Source: JAWWOL01 sp033851545
GTDB taxonomy: Bacteria; Actinomycetota; Actinomycetes; JAWWOL01
DNA length: 64,000 nucleotides
Direction: 5' to 3'
Assembly: GCA_033851545.1 (NCBI GenBank)
Contig: JAWWOO010000066.1
Coordinates: 13,131-77,130, forward strand
The notes under the pieces: generated by a model
What the model was told of the DNA's origin: nothing
The model's input: the letters and a program-made list of their open reading frames with translations, nothing else
Databases searched by the model: none
Made by a program: the position numbers and the translations under genes
Shown: positions 6,914-16,709 of the stretch, piece after piece
Numbering within the stretch: position 1 is the stretch's first letter
Layout: each line of letters begins with the position of its first letter

Positions 6914-9691
6914 CTACAGCGGCAGGGTGCTGTGGTCCCCGGGCAGGACATGGACGAGCTGGGCGCGGGAGCTGATGCCGAGCTTCGTGAAGACCTTGCG
7001 CAGGTGATACTGGACCGTCCGCGGGCTGATGAACAACCGGGTGCCGATCTCCGGGTTCGACAGTCCGTCGCGGGCGAGCTGGGCGATCTGGGCCTCCTGC
7101 GCGGTGAGCTCCGCGTGCTTCTCCACCGTGCGTTTGCGAACGGTCTCGCCCGTGGCCAGCAGTTCGCGACTGGCCCGGTCGGTGAACCCCTCGGCCCCGA
7201 TCGCGGTGAACAGGTCGTGGGCCGTACGCAGCTGCGCGCGCGCGTCGACGCGGCGATTCTCGCGGCGCAGCCACTCGCCGTACAGCAGGTGGGCGCGGGC
7301 GAGCTCCATGCGCAAGTGGGTACGGCCGAGCCGATCGATCGCGTCACGGTAGAGCTGTTCGGCGCCGTCCCCCTCGCTCAACAGGGCGCGTGAACGCGCT
7401 TCGACGCCGAGGGCCCAGTCCGCTCCGCTGGGGTGGGTCACCTCCGCCAACCGTCGCTGGGCATCGGCCGCCGCCTCGTACCTGCCGGTTCGCGTCGCGG
7501 CCTCGACCAGCTCGCCCAACGCGAGGTAGGAGGTACCCATGTCCAGGGGGTAGTCGGTGGCCTGTTGCGCTGCGGCATATGCCCTCTCGTAGTGACCGAG
7601 CCCGTTGTACAGCACGGCGGCCGCCCACGCCGTGACGGTGACACCGATTCCTTCCCCGCGCAGTTCCACGGCCTGGAGATTGGTCTCGATGAGTGCGCAG
7701 GTCTCGGCTTCGCGGCCGCGGAACGCGGCAAGGGCGAGGGCGCCGTACGGTGACAGGGTGCTGCCGGTCGCTTCGGTCGCCGCCCGCGCCTCGTCGGTCA
7801 GGGACGCGGCAGCCGTCAGGTCGCCGGTGAACAGGTGTCGGAAGATCCGCGCCGTCAGGGCCAGGGGGAGCTCGCTGAGGGCTCCTGCCTCGCGGGCGAG
7901 CTGCACGTGCCGGGCGGACAGCGCGCCCCAGCTCTCGTCATCCCACAGATGCAAGGCTGTGATGCCGGCCAGCCACAGCCAGCGGAGCTGCTCCTCTGCG
8001 GACATGTCATCGCCGAAGATGGTCAGTGCACGTCGCAGGATGGGCAGCCCGGCCGCATAGCCGTCGCAGAAGTGCGCCGCCAGCCCGTCCATGAACAGGT
8101 CCGGCGCCCGCGGTGCCTGCGAAGGCTGCGGTGCCGCCCGGGCGGCGGAGGCCACGTCGAGCGCACCTCCGCCGGGGCTGGAAAGCCGGCCGGCGAACGT
8201 CACCGCGGCAAGGGTCTCCAGGTAGGTCTCGCGCGCAAGACCGACATCGAGTGGTTCGAGCCGCTTGGCGGTTTCGAGCAACTGGTGCGGAGCGTCGCTG
8301 CCACGGCTGGCGGCGAACGCGATCTGGCCCCGAAGCAGCTCCATCCACCCGCGCTGCAGCTCGGAAAGCGGACCGGCCTCGGCCGTGGCCAGCAGCTTCA
8401 AGGCCGTGTCGGAGTCGCCGGCCAGATGCTTGGCCTTTGCAGCGCCGAGCGCCCGGCAGGCGAGGTGAGCCGGGTCGAGCGTCAGCTCTGCCGAGCGTTC
8501 GAGGAAGGCGGCGGCCGCGGCCAGCCCTCCGCGCGCACGCGCTCGGTCGGCCGAGCGCTCGAGCTCCTCGGCGACGTCTTCGTCGGGCCCGGGAGCGGCC
8601 TGGGCTCGGTGCCAGGCGCGGCGGTCGGGATCGAGCTGCGGGTCGGTGACCTCGGCCAGCGCGCGGTGTGCGTCCTGTCGTTGCTGGAAGGTTGCCAACC
8701 GGTAGGCCGCCGAGCGCACCAACGGATGACGAAAGCGCACCCGGGCGCCGAACTCGAGCAGACCGGCTTGGGCCGCCGGTGTCGCAGCCTCCGGCCGGAT
8801 ACCGAGCCGTTCGGCCGCTCGCCAGACCAGCAGCGGGTCGCCGAGCGGGTCGGCAGCGGCGAGCTGCAGCAGGCGTTGAGTCTCAGGCGGAAGAGCCTCC
8901 AGCCGGCGACGGAAGCTGTCCTCGATCCCGCTCGAGACCGGCAATCCGGAGGGGAGCCCGAACCCGCCAGCCAGCTCCGCCGGGTGCAGCTCCTGGAGCA
9001 GCTCCAACATCGCCAGCGGGACTCCGCGCGTCTCACTGACGATCTGGTCGCGAACCCGCGGGTCCAGTGGCGCCGTCAGGACCGAGTCGAGCAGCGCCTG
9101 CGCGTCGCCGTCACGCAGTCCCTCGACCACAAGCTCGGGCAGTCCGCCGAGCTGGTCACTCGGCACCCTTGCCCCAAAGACCAGGCCGACGGACTCCGCC
9201 TCCAGGCGGCGCGCGACAAAGGCCAGGACCTGCGAGGAGGCGCGATCGAGCCACTGCTCGTCGTCCACGACACAGATCAGCGGCTGCTCCTCGGCCTCCT
9301 CGGAGAGCAGGCTGAGGACGGCCAGCCCGAGGAGAAACCGGTCCGGTGCTGGACCGGAGGTGACGCCGAACGCCGTTCTCAGTGCATCCCGCTGCGGAAC
9401 CGGCAGTCCGTCGAGCCGAGTCAGCATCGGCGCCAGCAGCTGGTGGAGGCCGGCGAAGGCAAGCTCCATCTCCGACTCGACCCCGGCGGCACGCACGACG
9501 GAGCAGCCCGACGCCTGCTCGACGAGGTAGTCCAGCAGCGCCGTCTTGCCCACACCCGGCTCGCCGCTGAGCACCAGACCCCGGCTGTCACCCGCACGAA
9601 CAGTGGCGACAAGCCGGTCGAGCACGTCACATTCCGCGCGCCGGCCCGTGAGCACCGTCGCGCGTCTCCGGAGGGGGGAAAGTGTCGTCAT
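6914..9691 (-). CDS. Large ATP-binding LuxR-family regulator (LAL type)
   Basis: A 925-aa regulator of the LAL group (MalT-like STAND ATPases). The N-terminal AAA module has Walker A GEPGVGKT about 40 residues in and a Walker B-like VVDDEQWLD. A long helical, TPR-like middle follows, then a C-terminal LuxR helix-turn-helix (LTAQEAQIAQLARDGLSNPE, then ISPRTVQYHLRKVFTKLG). These proteins sense a ligand and activate transcription in an ATP-dependent way. ATG 9691 is taken as the start; the frame is open to 9772. No adjacent gene is an obvious target. A second member of the same architecture lies at 54707-57538. Confidence 0.88.
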   Translation of the reverse strand: MTTLSPLRRRATVLTGRRAECDVLDRLVATVRAGDSRGLVLSGEPGVGKTALLDYLVEQASGCSVVRAAGVESEMELAFAGLHQLLAPMLTRLDGLPVPQRDALRTAFGVTSGPAPDRFLLGLAVLSLLSEEAEEQPLICVVDDEQWLDRASSQVLAFVARRLEAESVGLVFGARVPSDQLGGLPELVVEGLRDGDAQALLDSVLTAPLDPRVRDQIVSETRGVPLAMLELLQELHPAELAGGFGLPSGLPVSSGIEDSFRRRLEALPPETQRLLQLAAADPLGDPLLVWRAAERLGIRPEAATPAAQAGLLEFGARVRFRHPLVRSAAYRLATFQQRQDAHRALAEVTDPQLDPDRRAWHRAQAAPGPDEDVAEELERSADRARARGGLAAAAAFLERSAELTLDPAHLACRALGAAKAKHLAGDSDTALKLLATAEAGPLSELQRGWMELLRGQIAFAASRGSDAPHQLLETAKRLEPLDVGLARETYLETLAAVTFAGRLSSPGGGALDVASAARAAPQPSQAPRAPDLFMDGLAAHFCDGYAAGLPILRRALTIFGDDMSAEEQLRWLWLAGITALHLWDDESWGALSARHVQLAREAGALSELPLALTARIFRHLFTGDLTAAASLTDEARAATEATGSTLSPYGALALAAFRGREAETCALIETNLQAVELRGEGIGVTVTAWAAAVLYNGLGHYERAYAAAQQATDYPLDMGTSYLALGELVEAATRTGRYEAAADAQRRLAEVTHPSGADWALGVEARSRALLSEGDGAEQLYRDAIDRLGRTHLRMELARAHLLYGEWLRRENRRVDARAQLRTAHDLFTAIGAEGFTDRASRELLATGETVRKRTVEKHAELTAQEAQIAQLARDGLSNPEIGTRLFISPRTVQYHLRKVFTKLGISSRAQLVHVLPGDHSTLPL

Positions 9692-9788
9692 CGTCTGCCC
9701 GGCCAACGCTACACGCCGGCCAAGAGCGACAGTGACCGTCCGGCGGGCGCAGGTGAAGGACGACGCGAGCAACCGCGTCGGCTGTGGG

Positions 9789-11402
9789 TCAGTCGCGCAG
9801 AAACTTGCGGTAGGCGGGGATGGTGAAGAATGCGACGTAGTCCAGCTCGAGGGTCAGCTGCTCGAAGAGGGTCACGGCGTCGGCCAGCGTGATGCCGATG
9901 CCGGCCTGGCAGCCGCGGAGCAGGTCGGCCTCGGTGGTGATGAGCTGCTGGACAAGGTCGCCAGTCACCACTGTGCCGTCTTGGAGAACGACTCCCCTGT
10001 CCCGCCACTGCCACACCTGGGACCGCGAGATCTCGACCGTGGCGGCGTCCTCCATGAGGTCGTTGATGGCGACGGCGCCCGTGCCCTGCAGCCATGCGTC
10101 GAGGTAGCGCAAGGACACAGCGATGTTGGACCGCAGCCCGCTCATGGTGGGATGCCCGCCGGCACTGGACAGGTCGAGCATGTCCACCGGGCTGCCGACG
10201 GCCCGCACTTCCCTGCCGAGCTGGTGGTCGCGGTCGTGCAGGACCGCCTCGAATGCCTCCGCCGCGGTCGCGACGAGGCCGGGATGGGCCACCCACGAGC
10301 CGTCGAAACCGTCGGCTGCGTCCCGGTCCTTGTCGGCCCGGATCCGTTGCAGCGCAAGGGTTGTGGCCTCGGCATCCCTGCGATTGGGGACGAAGGCTGC
10401 CATGCCGCCGATGGCATGCGCCCCGCGACGGTGGCAGGTGGCAACCAGTCGTTCGCTGTAGGCACGCATGAAGGGCGTCGTCATCGTGATGTCCGCGCGA
10501 TCCGGGAGTACGGCGTCGTCACCGCGTGAACGCAGGGTCTTGATGATCGAGAAGATGTAGTCCCAGCGGCCGGCGTTGAGTCCGGCGGAGTGCTCGCGGA
10601 GCTCGTAGAGGATCTCCTCCATCTCGAAGGCGGCCGGGAGCGTCTCCACCAGGACGGTCGCGCGGACGGTCCCGCGTGGGATGCCGCACCACTCCTGCAG
10701 GAACAGGAAGACGTCGTTCCACAGCCGTGCCTCGAGGTGAGATTCGAGCTTGGGCAGGTAGAAGTACGGCCCTGCCCCGCGGTCGATCATCGCCTGGGCG
10801 CAGTGCAGGAAGTAGAGGCCCACGTCGGTCAGGGAAGCTGAGACCTCTGCGCCATCGACCAGCAGATGCTTCTCCGGCAGGTGCCACCCTCGGGGGCGGA
10901 CCATGACCGTGGGTGTCCGCTCGCCGACCCGATACCTTTTGCCGGTCTCCGTCGTGAAGTCGAGCTCTCCCCGGGTCAGCCTCAAGAGGTTCAGCTGGCC
11001 CTCGATCAGGTTGGCCCAGGTCGGACTGGTGGCGTCCTCGAGGTCGGCCATCCAGACGTCGGCCCCGGAGTTGAGCGCGTTGACGGCCATGGCGCGGTTG
11101 ACCGGACCGGTCATCTCGACCCTTCGCCGGCTCAGGCCCGGCCCCGGTGGAGCGACCCGCCAGGACGAGTCGGCGCGGATGGCTCCGGTGTGCGGCAGCA
11201 GCCACAAGGTCGCACCGTCGTCGATCCGGCGCTGCCGCTCGACCCGGTCGCTGAGCAGGCCCAGCCGTCGGGTGTCGAAACGCTCATGGAGTGCACCGAT
11301 CAACTGGAGCGCCTCTGCGGTCAGGATCTCTGTGCTGCCCTCGACCACGGGTGCGTCGAAGCTGACGGTTGCGGGGCGGTAGGAGCTCACGGTGGAGGTC
11401 AT
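9789..11402 (-). CDS. aceB: Malate synthase A
   Basis: A 537-aa enzyme that condenses glyoxylate with acetyl-CoA to malate, the second step of the glyoxylate shunt. It shows the malate synthase signature REHSAGLNAGRWDYIF and the active-site segment GADVWMADLEDATSPTW; the length fits the A isoform of about 530-540 aa. The ATG at 11402 overlaps the stop of aceA by one base (TGATG), so the two are co-translated. Regulation by the divergently encoded RamB-type protein is expected from the actinobacterial acetate regulon and is inferred here. Confidence 0.95.
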   Translation of the reverse strand: MTSTVSSYRPATVSFDAPVVEGSTEILTAEALQLIGALHERFDTRRLGLLSDRVERQRRIDDGATLWLLPHTGAIRADSSWRVAPPGPGLSRRRVEMTGPVNRAMAVNALNSGADVWMADLEDATSPTWANLIEGQLNLLRLTRGELDFTTETGKRYRVGERTPTVMVRPRGWHLPEKHLLVDGAEVSASLTDVGLYFLHCAQAMIDRGAGPYFYLPKLESHLEARLWNDVFLFLQEWCGIPRGTVRATVLVETLPAAFEMEEILYELREHSAGLNAGRWDYIFSIIKTLRSRGDDAVLPDRADITMTTPFMRAYSERLVATCHRRGAHAIGGMAAFVPNRRDAEATTLALQRIRADKDRDAADGFDGSWVAHPGLVATAAEAFEAVLHDRDHQLGREVRAVGSPVDMLDLSSAGGHPTMSGLRSNIAVSLRYLDAWLQGTGAVAINDLMEDAATVEISRSQVWQWRDRGVVLQDGTVVTGDLVQQLITTEADLLRGCQAGIGITLADAVTLFEQLTLELDYVAFFTIPAYRKFLRD

Positions 11403-12712
11403 CAGAACTGCTCCGCTTCGGTGGAGCCGGCCAGCGCGAGGGTGCCGGAGTTCGGGTTCAGTGCTGTGGCGACCAGGTCGAAGTAGCCGGTGCCGACCTC
11501 GGCTTGGTGCTTCACTGCGGTGTAGCCCCGGTCGGCTGCGGCGAACTCGGCTTGCTGGAGCTGCACGTAGGCGGTCATGCCGGTTTCGGCGTAGCCCTTG
11601 GCGAGGTCGAACATGGAGTGGTTGAGGGCGTGGAAGCCGGCGAGGGTGATGAACTGGAACGCGTAGCCCATCGCGGCGAGCTCGCGTTGGAAGCCGGCGA
11701 TCTCGGCGTCGTCGAGGGCGGCGCTCCAGTTGAAGGACGGGGAGCAGTTGTAGGCCAGCTTCTTGCCGGGGAACTGCTGGTGGATCGCTTCGGCGAATTC
11801 GCGGGCGAACGCGAGGTCGGGTTTGCCGGTCTCGACCCAGATCAGGTCGCAGTAGGGTGCGTAGGCCAGTCCTCGGGCGATGGCCGCGGCCGGCCCTGGG
11901 GTGATCCGGTAGAAGCCCTCGGCGGTGCGTTCGCCGGTGACGAAGGGCGCGTCCCGCTCGTCGACGTCTGAGGTGATCAGGGTGGCGGCGAGGGCGTCGG
12001 TGCGGGCGATGATCAGGGTCGGGACGTCGCAGATGTCGGCTGCCAGGCGGGCGGCGTTGAGGGTGCGGATGTGCGCCCCGGTGGGGATGAGCACCTTGCC
12101 GCCCATGTGCCCGCATTTCTTCTCACTCGCGAGCTGGTCCTCCCAGTGCACCCCGGCGGCGCCGGCGGCGATCATCGCCTTCATCAGCTCGAAGGCGTTG
12201 AGCGGCCCGCCGAAACCGGCCTCGGCATCGGCAACGATCGGGGCGAGGAAGTTCGGGGACCTGCCCTGCGGGTCCTCGGACCAGGAGATCTGGTCGGCTC
12301 GCAGCAGGGCGTTGTTGATGCGCCGGACCACGGCCGGGACCGAGTTGGCCGGGTAGAGGGACTGGTCGGGGTAGGTCTGGCCCGACAGGTTCGCGTCAGC
12401 GGCCACCTGCCAACCGGACAGGTAGATCGCCTGCAGGCCGGCCTTGACCATCTGCACCGCCTGGTTGCCGGTCAGCGCGCCCAGCGCCTTGACGTAGTCC
12501 TGCGTGTGCAGCAGGTCCCAGAGCCGGTTCGCCCCGCGGCGGGCGAGGGTGTGCTCCTCGGTGACCCGCCCGCTCAGTGCGACCACGTCCTCGGCCGAGT
12601 AGGTGCGCTCGATACCGGCCCAGCGCTCCTCGACGGTCCAGCGTCGGCGCAGCGCTTCGGCGCGGGACAGGTCGGTGCCGGTACGGGGGACGGGGGCTGT
12701 CGTCACGGTCAT
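11402..12712 (-). CDS. aceA: Isocitrate lyase
   Basis: A 436-aa enzyme that splits isocitrate into succinate and glyoxylate. The catalytic signature KKCGHMGGKVL is present with its active-site cysteine, as are a metal-binding SWSED segment and a late NCSPSFNW segment. The start is ATG 12712 (MTVTTAPVPRTGTD), which gives the normal length for the actinobacterial enzyme. It is the first gene of the aceA-aceB operon. The 116-bp gap to the divergent regulator holds a palindrome at 12786-12801. Confidence 0.95.
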   Translation of the reverse strand: MTVTTAPVPRTGTDLSRAEALRRRWTVEERWAGIERTYSAEDVVALSGRVTEEHTLARRGANRLWDLLHTQDYVKALGALTGNQAVQMVKAGLQAIYLSGWQVAADANLSGQTYPDQSLYPANSVPAVVRRINNALLRADQISWSEDPQGRSPNFLAPIVADAEAGFGGPLNAFELMKAMIAAGAAGVHWEDQLASEKKCGHMGGKVLIPTGAHIRTLNAARLAADICDVPTLIIARTDALAATLITSDVDERDAPFVTGERTAEGFYRITPGPAAAIARGLAYAPYCDLIWVETGKPDLAFAREFAEAIHQQFPGKKLAYNCSPSFNWSAALDDAEIAGFQRELAAMGYAFQFITLAGFHALNHSMFDLAKGYAETGMTAYVQLQQAEFAAADRGYTAVKHQAEVGTGYFDLVATALNPNSGTLALAGSTEAEQF

Positions 12713-12785
12713 GGCGGCTCTCCTGGCGGGTCGGGGTCGGTGGCGTGACTCCACCCTGGGAGAAGAAGCGCACGTCCGTGTAGCC

Positions 12786-12801
12786 AAATTGCTGGTAATT
12801 T
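12786..12801. promoter_or_regulatory. Palindrome in the aceA/ramB intergenic region
   Basis: AAATT (12786-12790) and AATTT (12797-12801) form a perfect inverted repeat around 6 nt, in an otherwise GC-rich gap. It lies 28 nt before the ramB start and 74 nt before aceA. RamB sites described in corynebacteria are short A/T-rich pseudo-palindromes, so this is a good candidate operator; binding is inferred. Confidence 0.5.
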
Positions 12802-12828
12802 CCGCGGTTCTTTCGATATGGTGAGGAA

Positions 12829-14304
12829 ATGGCCGACAAGTTGGCAGCGACCTCCCCTGATGCGGGCACAACGGTCCTCACCCTCGGCCGTCGCATCCGG
12901 CACTTCCGGACGGCAGCGGGCCTGACCCTTGACGCCCTGGCCGAGTCGACGGGGACCGCGGCGAGCCAGCTGTCCCTCATCGAGAACGGGCACCGCGAGC
13001 CGCGGCTGACCCTGTTGCAGTCGATCGCCGCGGCCCTCCAGGTCGAGCTGGCCGATCTGCTGGACACAGCACCCCCGAGTCGCAGGGCGGCACTCGAGAT
13101 CAGTCTCGAGGCGGCTCAACGAACTCCGCTCTACGCTGCCCTCAAGCTCCCTGCGGTCAGGGCGGCCAGGACGCTGCCGGTCGAGGCGCTCGAGGCGCTG
13201 GTTGGTCTGCACGCGGAGCTGGCTCGTCGCTCGAGCGAGGCGAGCGCGACGCCCGAGGAAGCGAGGCGGGCGAACACCGCGCTGCGCCGCTGGATGCGCG
13301 AGCGGGACAACTACCTGCCCGAGATCGAGGGCGCGGCCGAGAAGCTGGTCGTCTCCGCCGGCTACGCCGGTGGACCGTTGACCCACCGCATGGTCGAGCG
13401 CATCGTCGAGCAGCTCGGCTTCACCCTGCACCACGCCGAGGACCTGCCCAGCTCTGCGCGCAGTGTCACCGACCTGGAGCACCGCAGGATCTACGTCCCG
13501 CCGCAGTCGATCCCGGGGGGACATGGCCTGCGATCGCTGGCCCTGCAGGCGGTGGCCCACCGGGTGCTTGGACACAAGCAGCCGGAGACGTACGCCGACT
13601 TCCTGCACCAGCGCATGGAGATCACCTACTTCGCGGCGTGTTGCCTGATGCCACAGACAGCGGCCGTGGAGTTCCTGCAGACGGCGAGGAAGGCCAAGGA
13701 CCTGGCCGTCGAGGACTTCCGCGATGCGTTCGGCGTCAGCCATGAGAACGCCGCCCACCGGTTCACCAACCTGGCCACTGCCCGCCTCGGCATCAAGGTC
13801 CACTACTCCCGCGTCGGCCGCGACGGCACCCTGTTCAAGGGCTACGAGAACGACGGGGTCAGGTTCGCCTCCGACGTGACCGGCGCGATCGAGGGGCAGA
13901 CGGTGTGCCGGCACTGGACCTCGCGTACCGTGTTCGGGCACGCCGACCATGCAGGCGGCCACCAGCAGTACACCGACACCCCGTCAGGGACGTTCTGGTG
14001 CAGCGCTCTCACCGGCACCGGTGGGGCAGTCGACTTCTCCGTGACGGTCGGCGTTCCCTACACCGCCTCGAAGTGGTTCCGCGGCCGCGAGACGCGAGCA
14101 CGTTCGGTGTCGACCTGCCCGGACCCCGCGTGTTGCCGGCAGCCTTCTGCCGACCTCGCCCAGCGTTGGTCCCAGGCCTCGTGGCCAAGCGCCAAGCTGC
14201 ACACCCACATCCTGGGCGCGCTGCCCGGCGGCACGTTTCCCGGCGTCGATGACGCCGAGGTCTACCAGTTCCTCGAGTCACACGCGCCGGGGCGCCCCCT
14301 CTGA
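12829..14304 (+). CDS. ramB: RamB-type XRE regulator of acetate metabolism
   Basis: A 491-aa member of the short-chain fatty acyl regulator family. An XRE helix-turn-helix at about residues 18-75 (LTLDALAESTGTAASQLSLI) is followed by an IrrE-like domain containing LALQAVAHRVLGHKQPE and then a long C-terminal acyl-CoA-sensing region (DUF2083-like). ATG 12829 is preceded by GAGG at 12823-12826. RamB controls aceA, aceB and its own gene in Corynebacterium. Head-to-head placement with aceA-aceB here supports the same role. Family assignment is strong; orthology is inferred. Confidence 0.85.
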   Translation: MADKLAATSPDAGTTVLTLGRRIRHFRTAAGLTLDALAESTGTAASQLSLIENGHREPRLTLLQSIAAALQVELADLLDTAPPSRRAALEISLEAAQRTPLYAALKLPAVRAARTLPVEALEALVGLHAELARRSSEASATPEEARRANTALRRWMRERDNYLPEIEGAAEKLVVSAGYAGGPLTHRMVERIVEQLGFTLHHAEDLPSSARSVTDLEHRRIYVPPQSIPGGHGLRSLALQAVAHRVLGHKQPETYADFLHQRMEITYFAACCLMPQTAAVEFLQTARKAKDLAVEDFRDAFGVSHENAAHRFTNLATARLGIKVHYSRVGRDGTLFKGYENDGVRFASDVTGAIEGQTVCRHWTSRTVFGHADHAGGHQQYTDTPSGTFWCSALTGTGGAVDFSVTVGVPYTASKWFRGRETRARSVSTCPDPACCRQPSADLAQRWSQASWPSAKLHTHILGALPGGTFPGVDDAEVYQFLESHAPGRPL

Positions 14305-14493
14305 GCTCCTGTCGAGAACGTACGGCGCGGCCCCGGCGCGCCCAGCCGCGAGCGATGACCTTCGTCGACGACGTTGACGCGGACATCCCGGGCGAACCGC
14401 TCGGGAAGTAGTCGCACCGCAATCAATCCGCCAGGAGGCTTGACAACCCGAGACACATCAGTGAAATATCTGTGCAACATCACAGGAGGATTC

Positions 14494-15828
14494 ATGGTCC
14501 GGACGTCTCGCGGTGCTCGAGTAGCCGTCGGTACAGCGCTTCTCACTGCTGTCTTGGGTGCTTGTTCGTCCGCGTCCAGCGGCAACGGTGCCAGCGGTGG
14601 CACCTCGAGTGCGCCGGCGACCGGCGGGGCCACCACTGCCCCGGCGACCGGCGGGCCGACCAGTGCCCCGGCGACCGGCGGGCCGACCGCGACACACCCG
14701 GCCAGCGGACCGCCCATCAAGATCGGTATGTCGCTCCCCCTGACCGGCCCGGTCGCTGATGTCGCGAAGGGCGGATATCAGGGCTACCAGACCTGGGCTG
14801 CTGAGGTGAACGCCTCCGGAGGGCTGTTGGGACGCCCGGTGAAGCTCGTCGTTCACGACGACGGCTTCGACCAGAACGCCGTCGTTGCCAACTACAACCG
14901 ACTCATCAGCCAGGACAAGGTAGACCTGCTCCTGGGCACCTTCTCCTCGCTGCTGAACGGGCCGGCTTCCTCCATCGCTGAGCGGCACAAGATGCTGTAC
15001 GTCGAGCCGTCAGGCGGAAACTCCGCGTTGTTCACCCGTGGCTACAAGTACCTGTTCTTCGCCCAGGCCGGGACGACCGAGAGCCTCCCCTCGCAGTTCG
15101 TGGGCTGGGTGACAGGACTTCCAGCAGCTCAGCGGCCAAAGACCGCCGGCTACATCACGCAGGACGATCCGAGTGCCAGCCCCGCGGTGGCCATCTTCCG
15201 CAAGAAGCTGGAGGCTCTCGGCATCCGCACGGTCTACAACCAGACGTATTCGCCCGACACGAAGTCGTTCGACGGTCTGGCCACTGCCGTCAAGCACGCA
15301 GCACCCGAGCTCCTGGTGCAGGGAGCGGTCGCCGAGGATGGCGCCGCCCTCGTCCGCTCACTGGAGAAGGTGTCCTACAGCCCCAAGATGCTGTTCCAGA
15401 CGAACGCCCCGACCGACCCCGGCTTCCCCAAGGCCGTCGGCGCGCAGAACGCGCAAGGCATTTTCACGGCTGAGGGTTGGAGCGCCGCTGCGGAATATCC
15501 GGGCAACGCCGAGTTTGTGTCTGCGTACACCAAGAAGTGGGGGGCGGCTCCGACGGAGGACGCTGCCAACTCCTACACCGCCGGCCAGGTGCTTGCGGCC
15601 GCGGTGAACGGCGTTGGCAAGATCAGTGATCAGACCGCGCTCGCGCAGTGGCTGCACAACAACACCGTGCCGGCCATCGTCGGCCCGCTGAAGTGGGATG
15701 CCACAGGTGTCCCGTTGGGCAGCCTGCTGCTGGCGCAGTGGCAGGGTGGCGCACTGAAGATTGTCGCGCCTGCCTCAGCGGCGACCACTACCGAGGTCGT
15801 CAACCCCAAGCCCGCCTGGACGCCTTGA
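14494..15828 (+). CDS. Liv-type ABC transporter substrate-binding lipoprotein
   Basis: A 444-aa periplasmic-binding protein of the branched-chain amino acid type (Peripla_BP_6). A signal peptide ends in the lipobox LGAC at about residue 27, so it is a membrane-anchored lipoprotein. A linker of about 27 residues contains three imperfect copies of a PATGG-containing unit, then the binding domain starts at KIGMSLPLTGPVADVAKGG. The start is ATG 14494 behind a perfect AGGAGGA (14484-14490). It is first in the operon running to 25634. Liv-type binding proteins also serve aromatic acids and amides, so the ligand is not necessarily an amino acid. Confidence 0.9.
   Translation: MVRTSRGARVAVGTALLTAVLGACSSASSGNGASGGTSSAPATGGATTAPATGGPTSAPATGGPTATHPASGPPIKIGMSLPLTGPVADVAKGGYQGYQTWAAEVNASGGLLGRPVKLVVHDDGFDQNAVVANYNRLISQDKVDLLLGTFSSLLNGPASSIAERHKMLYVEPSGGNSALFTRGYKYLFFAQAGTTESLPSQFVGWVTGLPAAQRPKTAGYITQDDPSASPAVAIFRKKLEALGIRTVYNQTYSPDTKSFDGLATAVKHAAPELLVQGAVAEDGAALVRSLEKVSYSPKMLFQTNAPTDPGFPKAVGAQNAQGIFTAEGWSAAAEYPGNAEFVSAYTKKWGAAPTEDAANSYTAGQVLAAAVNGVGKISDQTALAQWLHNNTVPAIVGPLKWDATGVPLGSLLLAQWQGGALKIVAPASAATTTEVVNPKPAWTP
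14605..14685 (+). repeat. Three 27-nt direct repeats in a lipoprotein linker
   Basis: Three units at 14605-14631, 14632-14658 and 14659-14685 share the core CCGGCGACCGGCGGG. They encode the PATGG-containing linker of the substrate-binding protein. A change in copy number would lengthen or shorten the tether in frame. Confidence 0.8.
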
Positions 15829-16709
15829 TGGGTTTGCTGATCCAGACGTTGATCTTCGGCCTCCTGGTTGGCGGCGTCTACGCGCTGATGTCAAGCGGAC
15901 TCACGTTGGTCTTCGGCGTCATGGGCATTGTGAACATGGCACAGGGGGCCTTCCTGATCCTGGCTGCCTACCTGTCGTTCAGTCTCTGGTCGCGCACGGG
16001 GGTGGACCCCATTCTCGCGGCATTCATCGTTGCGCCGGTGATGGGCCTCATCGGCTGGCTCCTCTACAAAGGGGTGGTTGAGCGCGTTCAGCGGGTGGAC
16101 CAGGGGTTGACGGTCGTCGCGACTTTCTCCCTCGCGATCATCGCCGAGGGGGTGACCGCGCTGATCTGGGGTCCGGACCCCCGTGCCGTGACGCCGTCGT
16201 ACTTCAACCAAGCCTTTCACGTCGCCGGCATCGTCATCCCGAGGGCCCAGCTGTACGCCGCGCTGCTTTGTGCAGCCGTCATGGTGGCTCTTGGCTTCCT
16301 CCTGTCGGGGACCTGGCTTGGACGGGCCATCACGGCCAGCTCGGAGAATGAGGAAGGCGCCCGGCTGGTCGGGATCGAGCCGGGCCGCGTCGGAGCATGG
16401 ATCTTCGCGTTGTCCGTCGCGACGACTGCGTTTGGTGGGGCCACCTTGAGCTTCCTGTACGAGTTCGTGCCGGACTCCCAGGACAGCTGGATCGGCCTGA
16501 CGCTCAGCGTGGTCATCCTTGGTGGTCTCGGCAGCGTCCCGGGCGCTGTGCTCGGCGGCTTGCTGCTGGGGGTCGCCGAGGCCCTGACAACCGCGTATGT
16601 CTCTGTCCGTTGGACCACCTCGGTGCCCTACGTGATGATTCTTCTCGTCCTGTTCATCAGACCCCGTGGCATCTTCTCTCCCGCACTTCGTGAGGACACG
16701 GGCACATGA
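15828..16709 (+). CDS. Liv-type ABC transporter permease (LivH-like)
   Basis: A 293-aa integral membrane permease with about eight hydrophobic segments. It shows the LivH hallmarks MSSGLTLVFGVMGIVNMAQGA near the N-terminus (split by the membrane) and the late SVVILGGLGSVPGAVLGG loop. It forms one half of the transmembrane channel, with the permease domain of the next gene as the other. The start ATG overlaps the preceding stop (TGATG at 15826-15830) and its own stop overlaps the next start (ATGA at 16706-16709), so synthesis is coupled. Confidence 0.92.
   Translation: MGLLIQTLIFGLLVGGVYALMSSGLTLVFGVMGIVNMAQGAFLILAAYLSFSLWSRTGVDPILAAFIVAPVMGLIGWLLYKGVVERVQRVDQGLTVVATFSLAIIAEGVTALIWGPDPRAVTPSYFNQAFHVAGIVIPRAQLYAALLCAAVMVALGFLLSGTWLGRAITASSENEEGARLVGIEPGRVGAWIFALSVATTAFGGATLSFLYEFVPDSQDSWIGLTLSVVILGGLGSVPGAVLGGLLLGVAEALTTAYVSVRWTTSVPYVMILLVLFIRPRGIFSPALREDTGT

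Noticed and set aside
7835..9826. A long plus-strand open frame (663 codons) opposite the LuxR-type regulator.
   Set aside because: It is exactly antisense to a well-recognised protein, and its translation is rich in Arg/Gln with no family motif; GC-rich DNA produces such frames by codon bias.
14305..14493. Possible small gene between ramB and the binding-protein gene.
   Set aside because: The frame of the binding protein stays open upstream, but there is no signal-peptide logic before 14494 and the strong ribosome-binding site fixes the start there.
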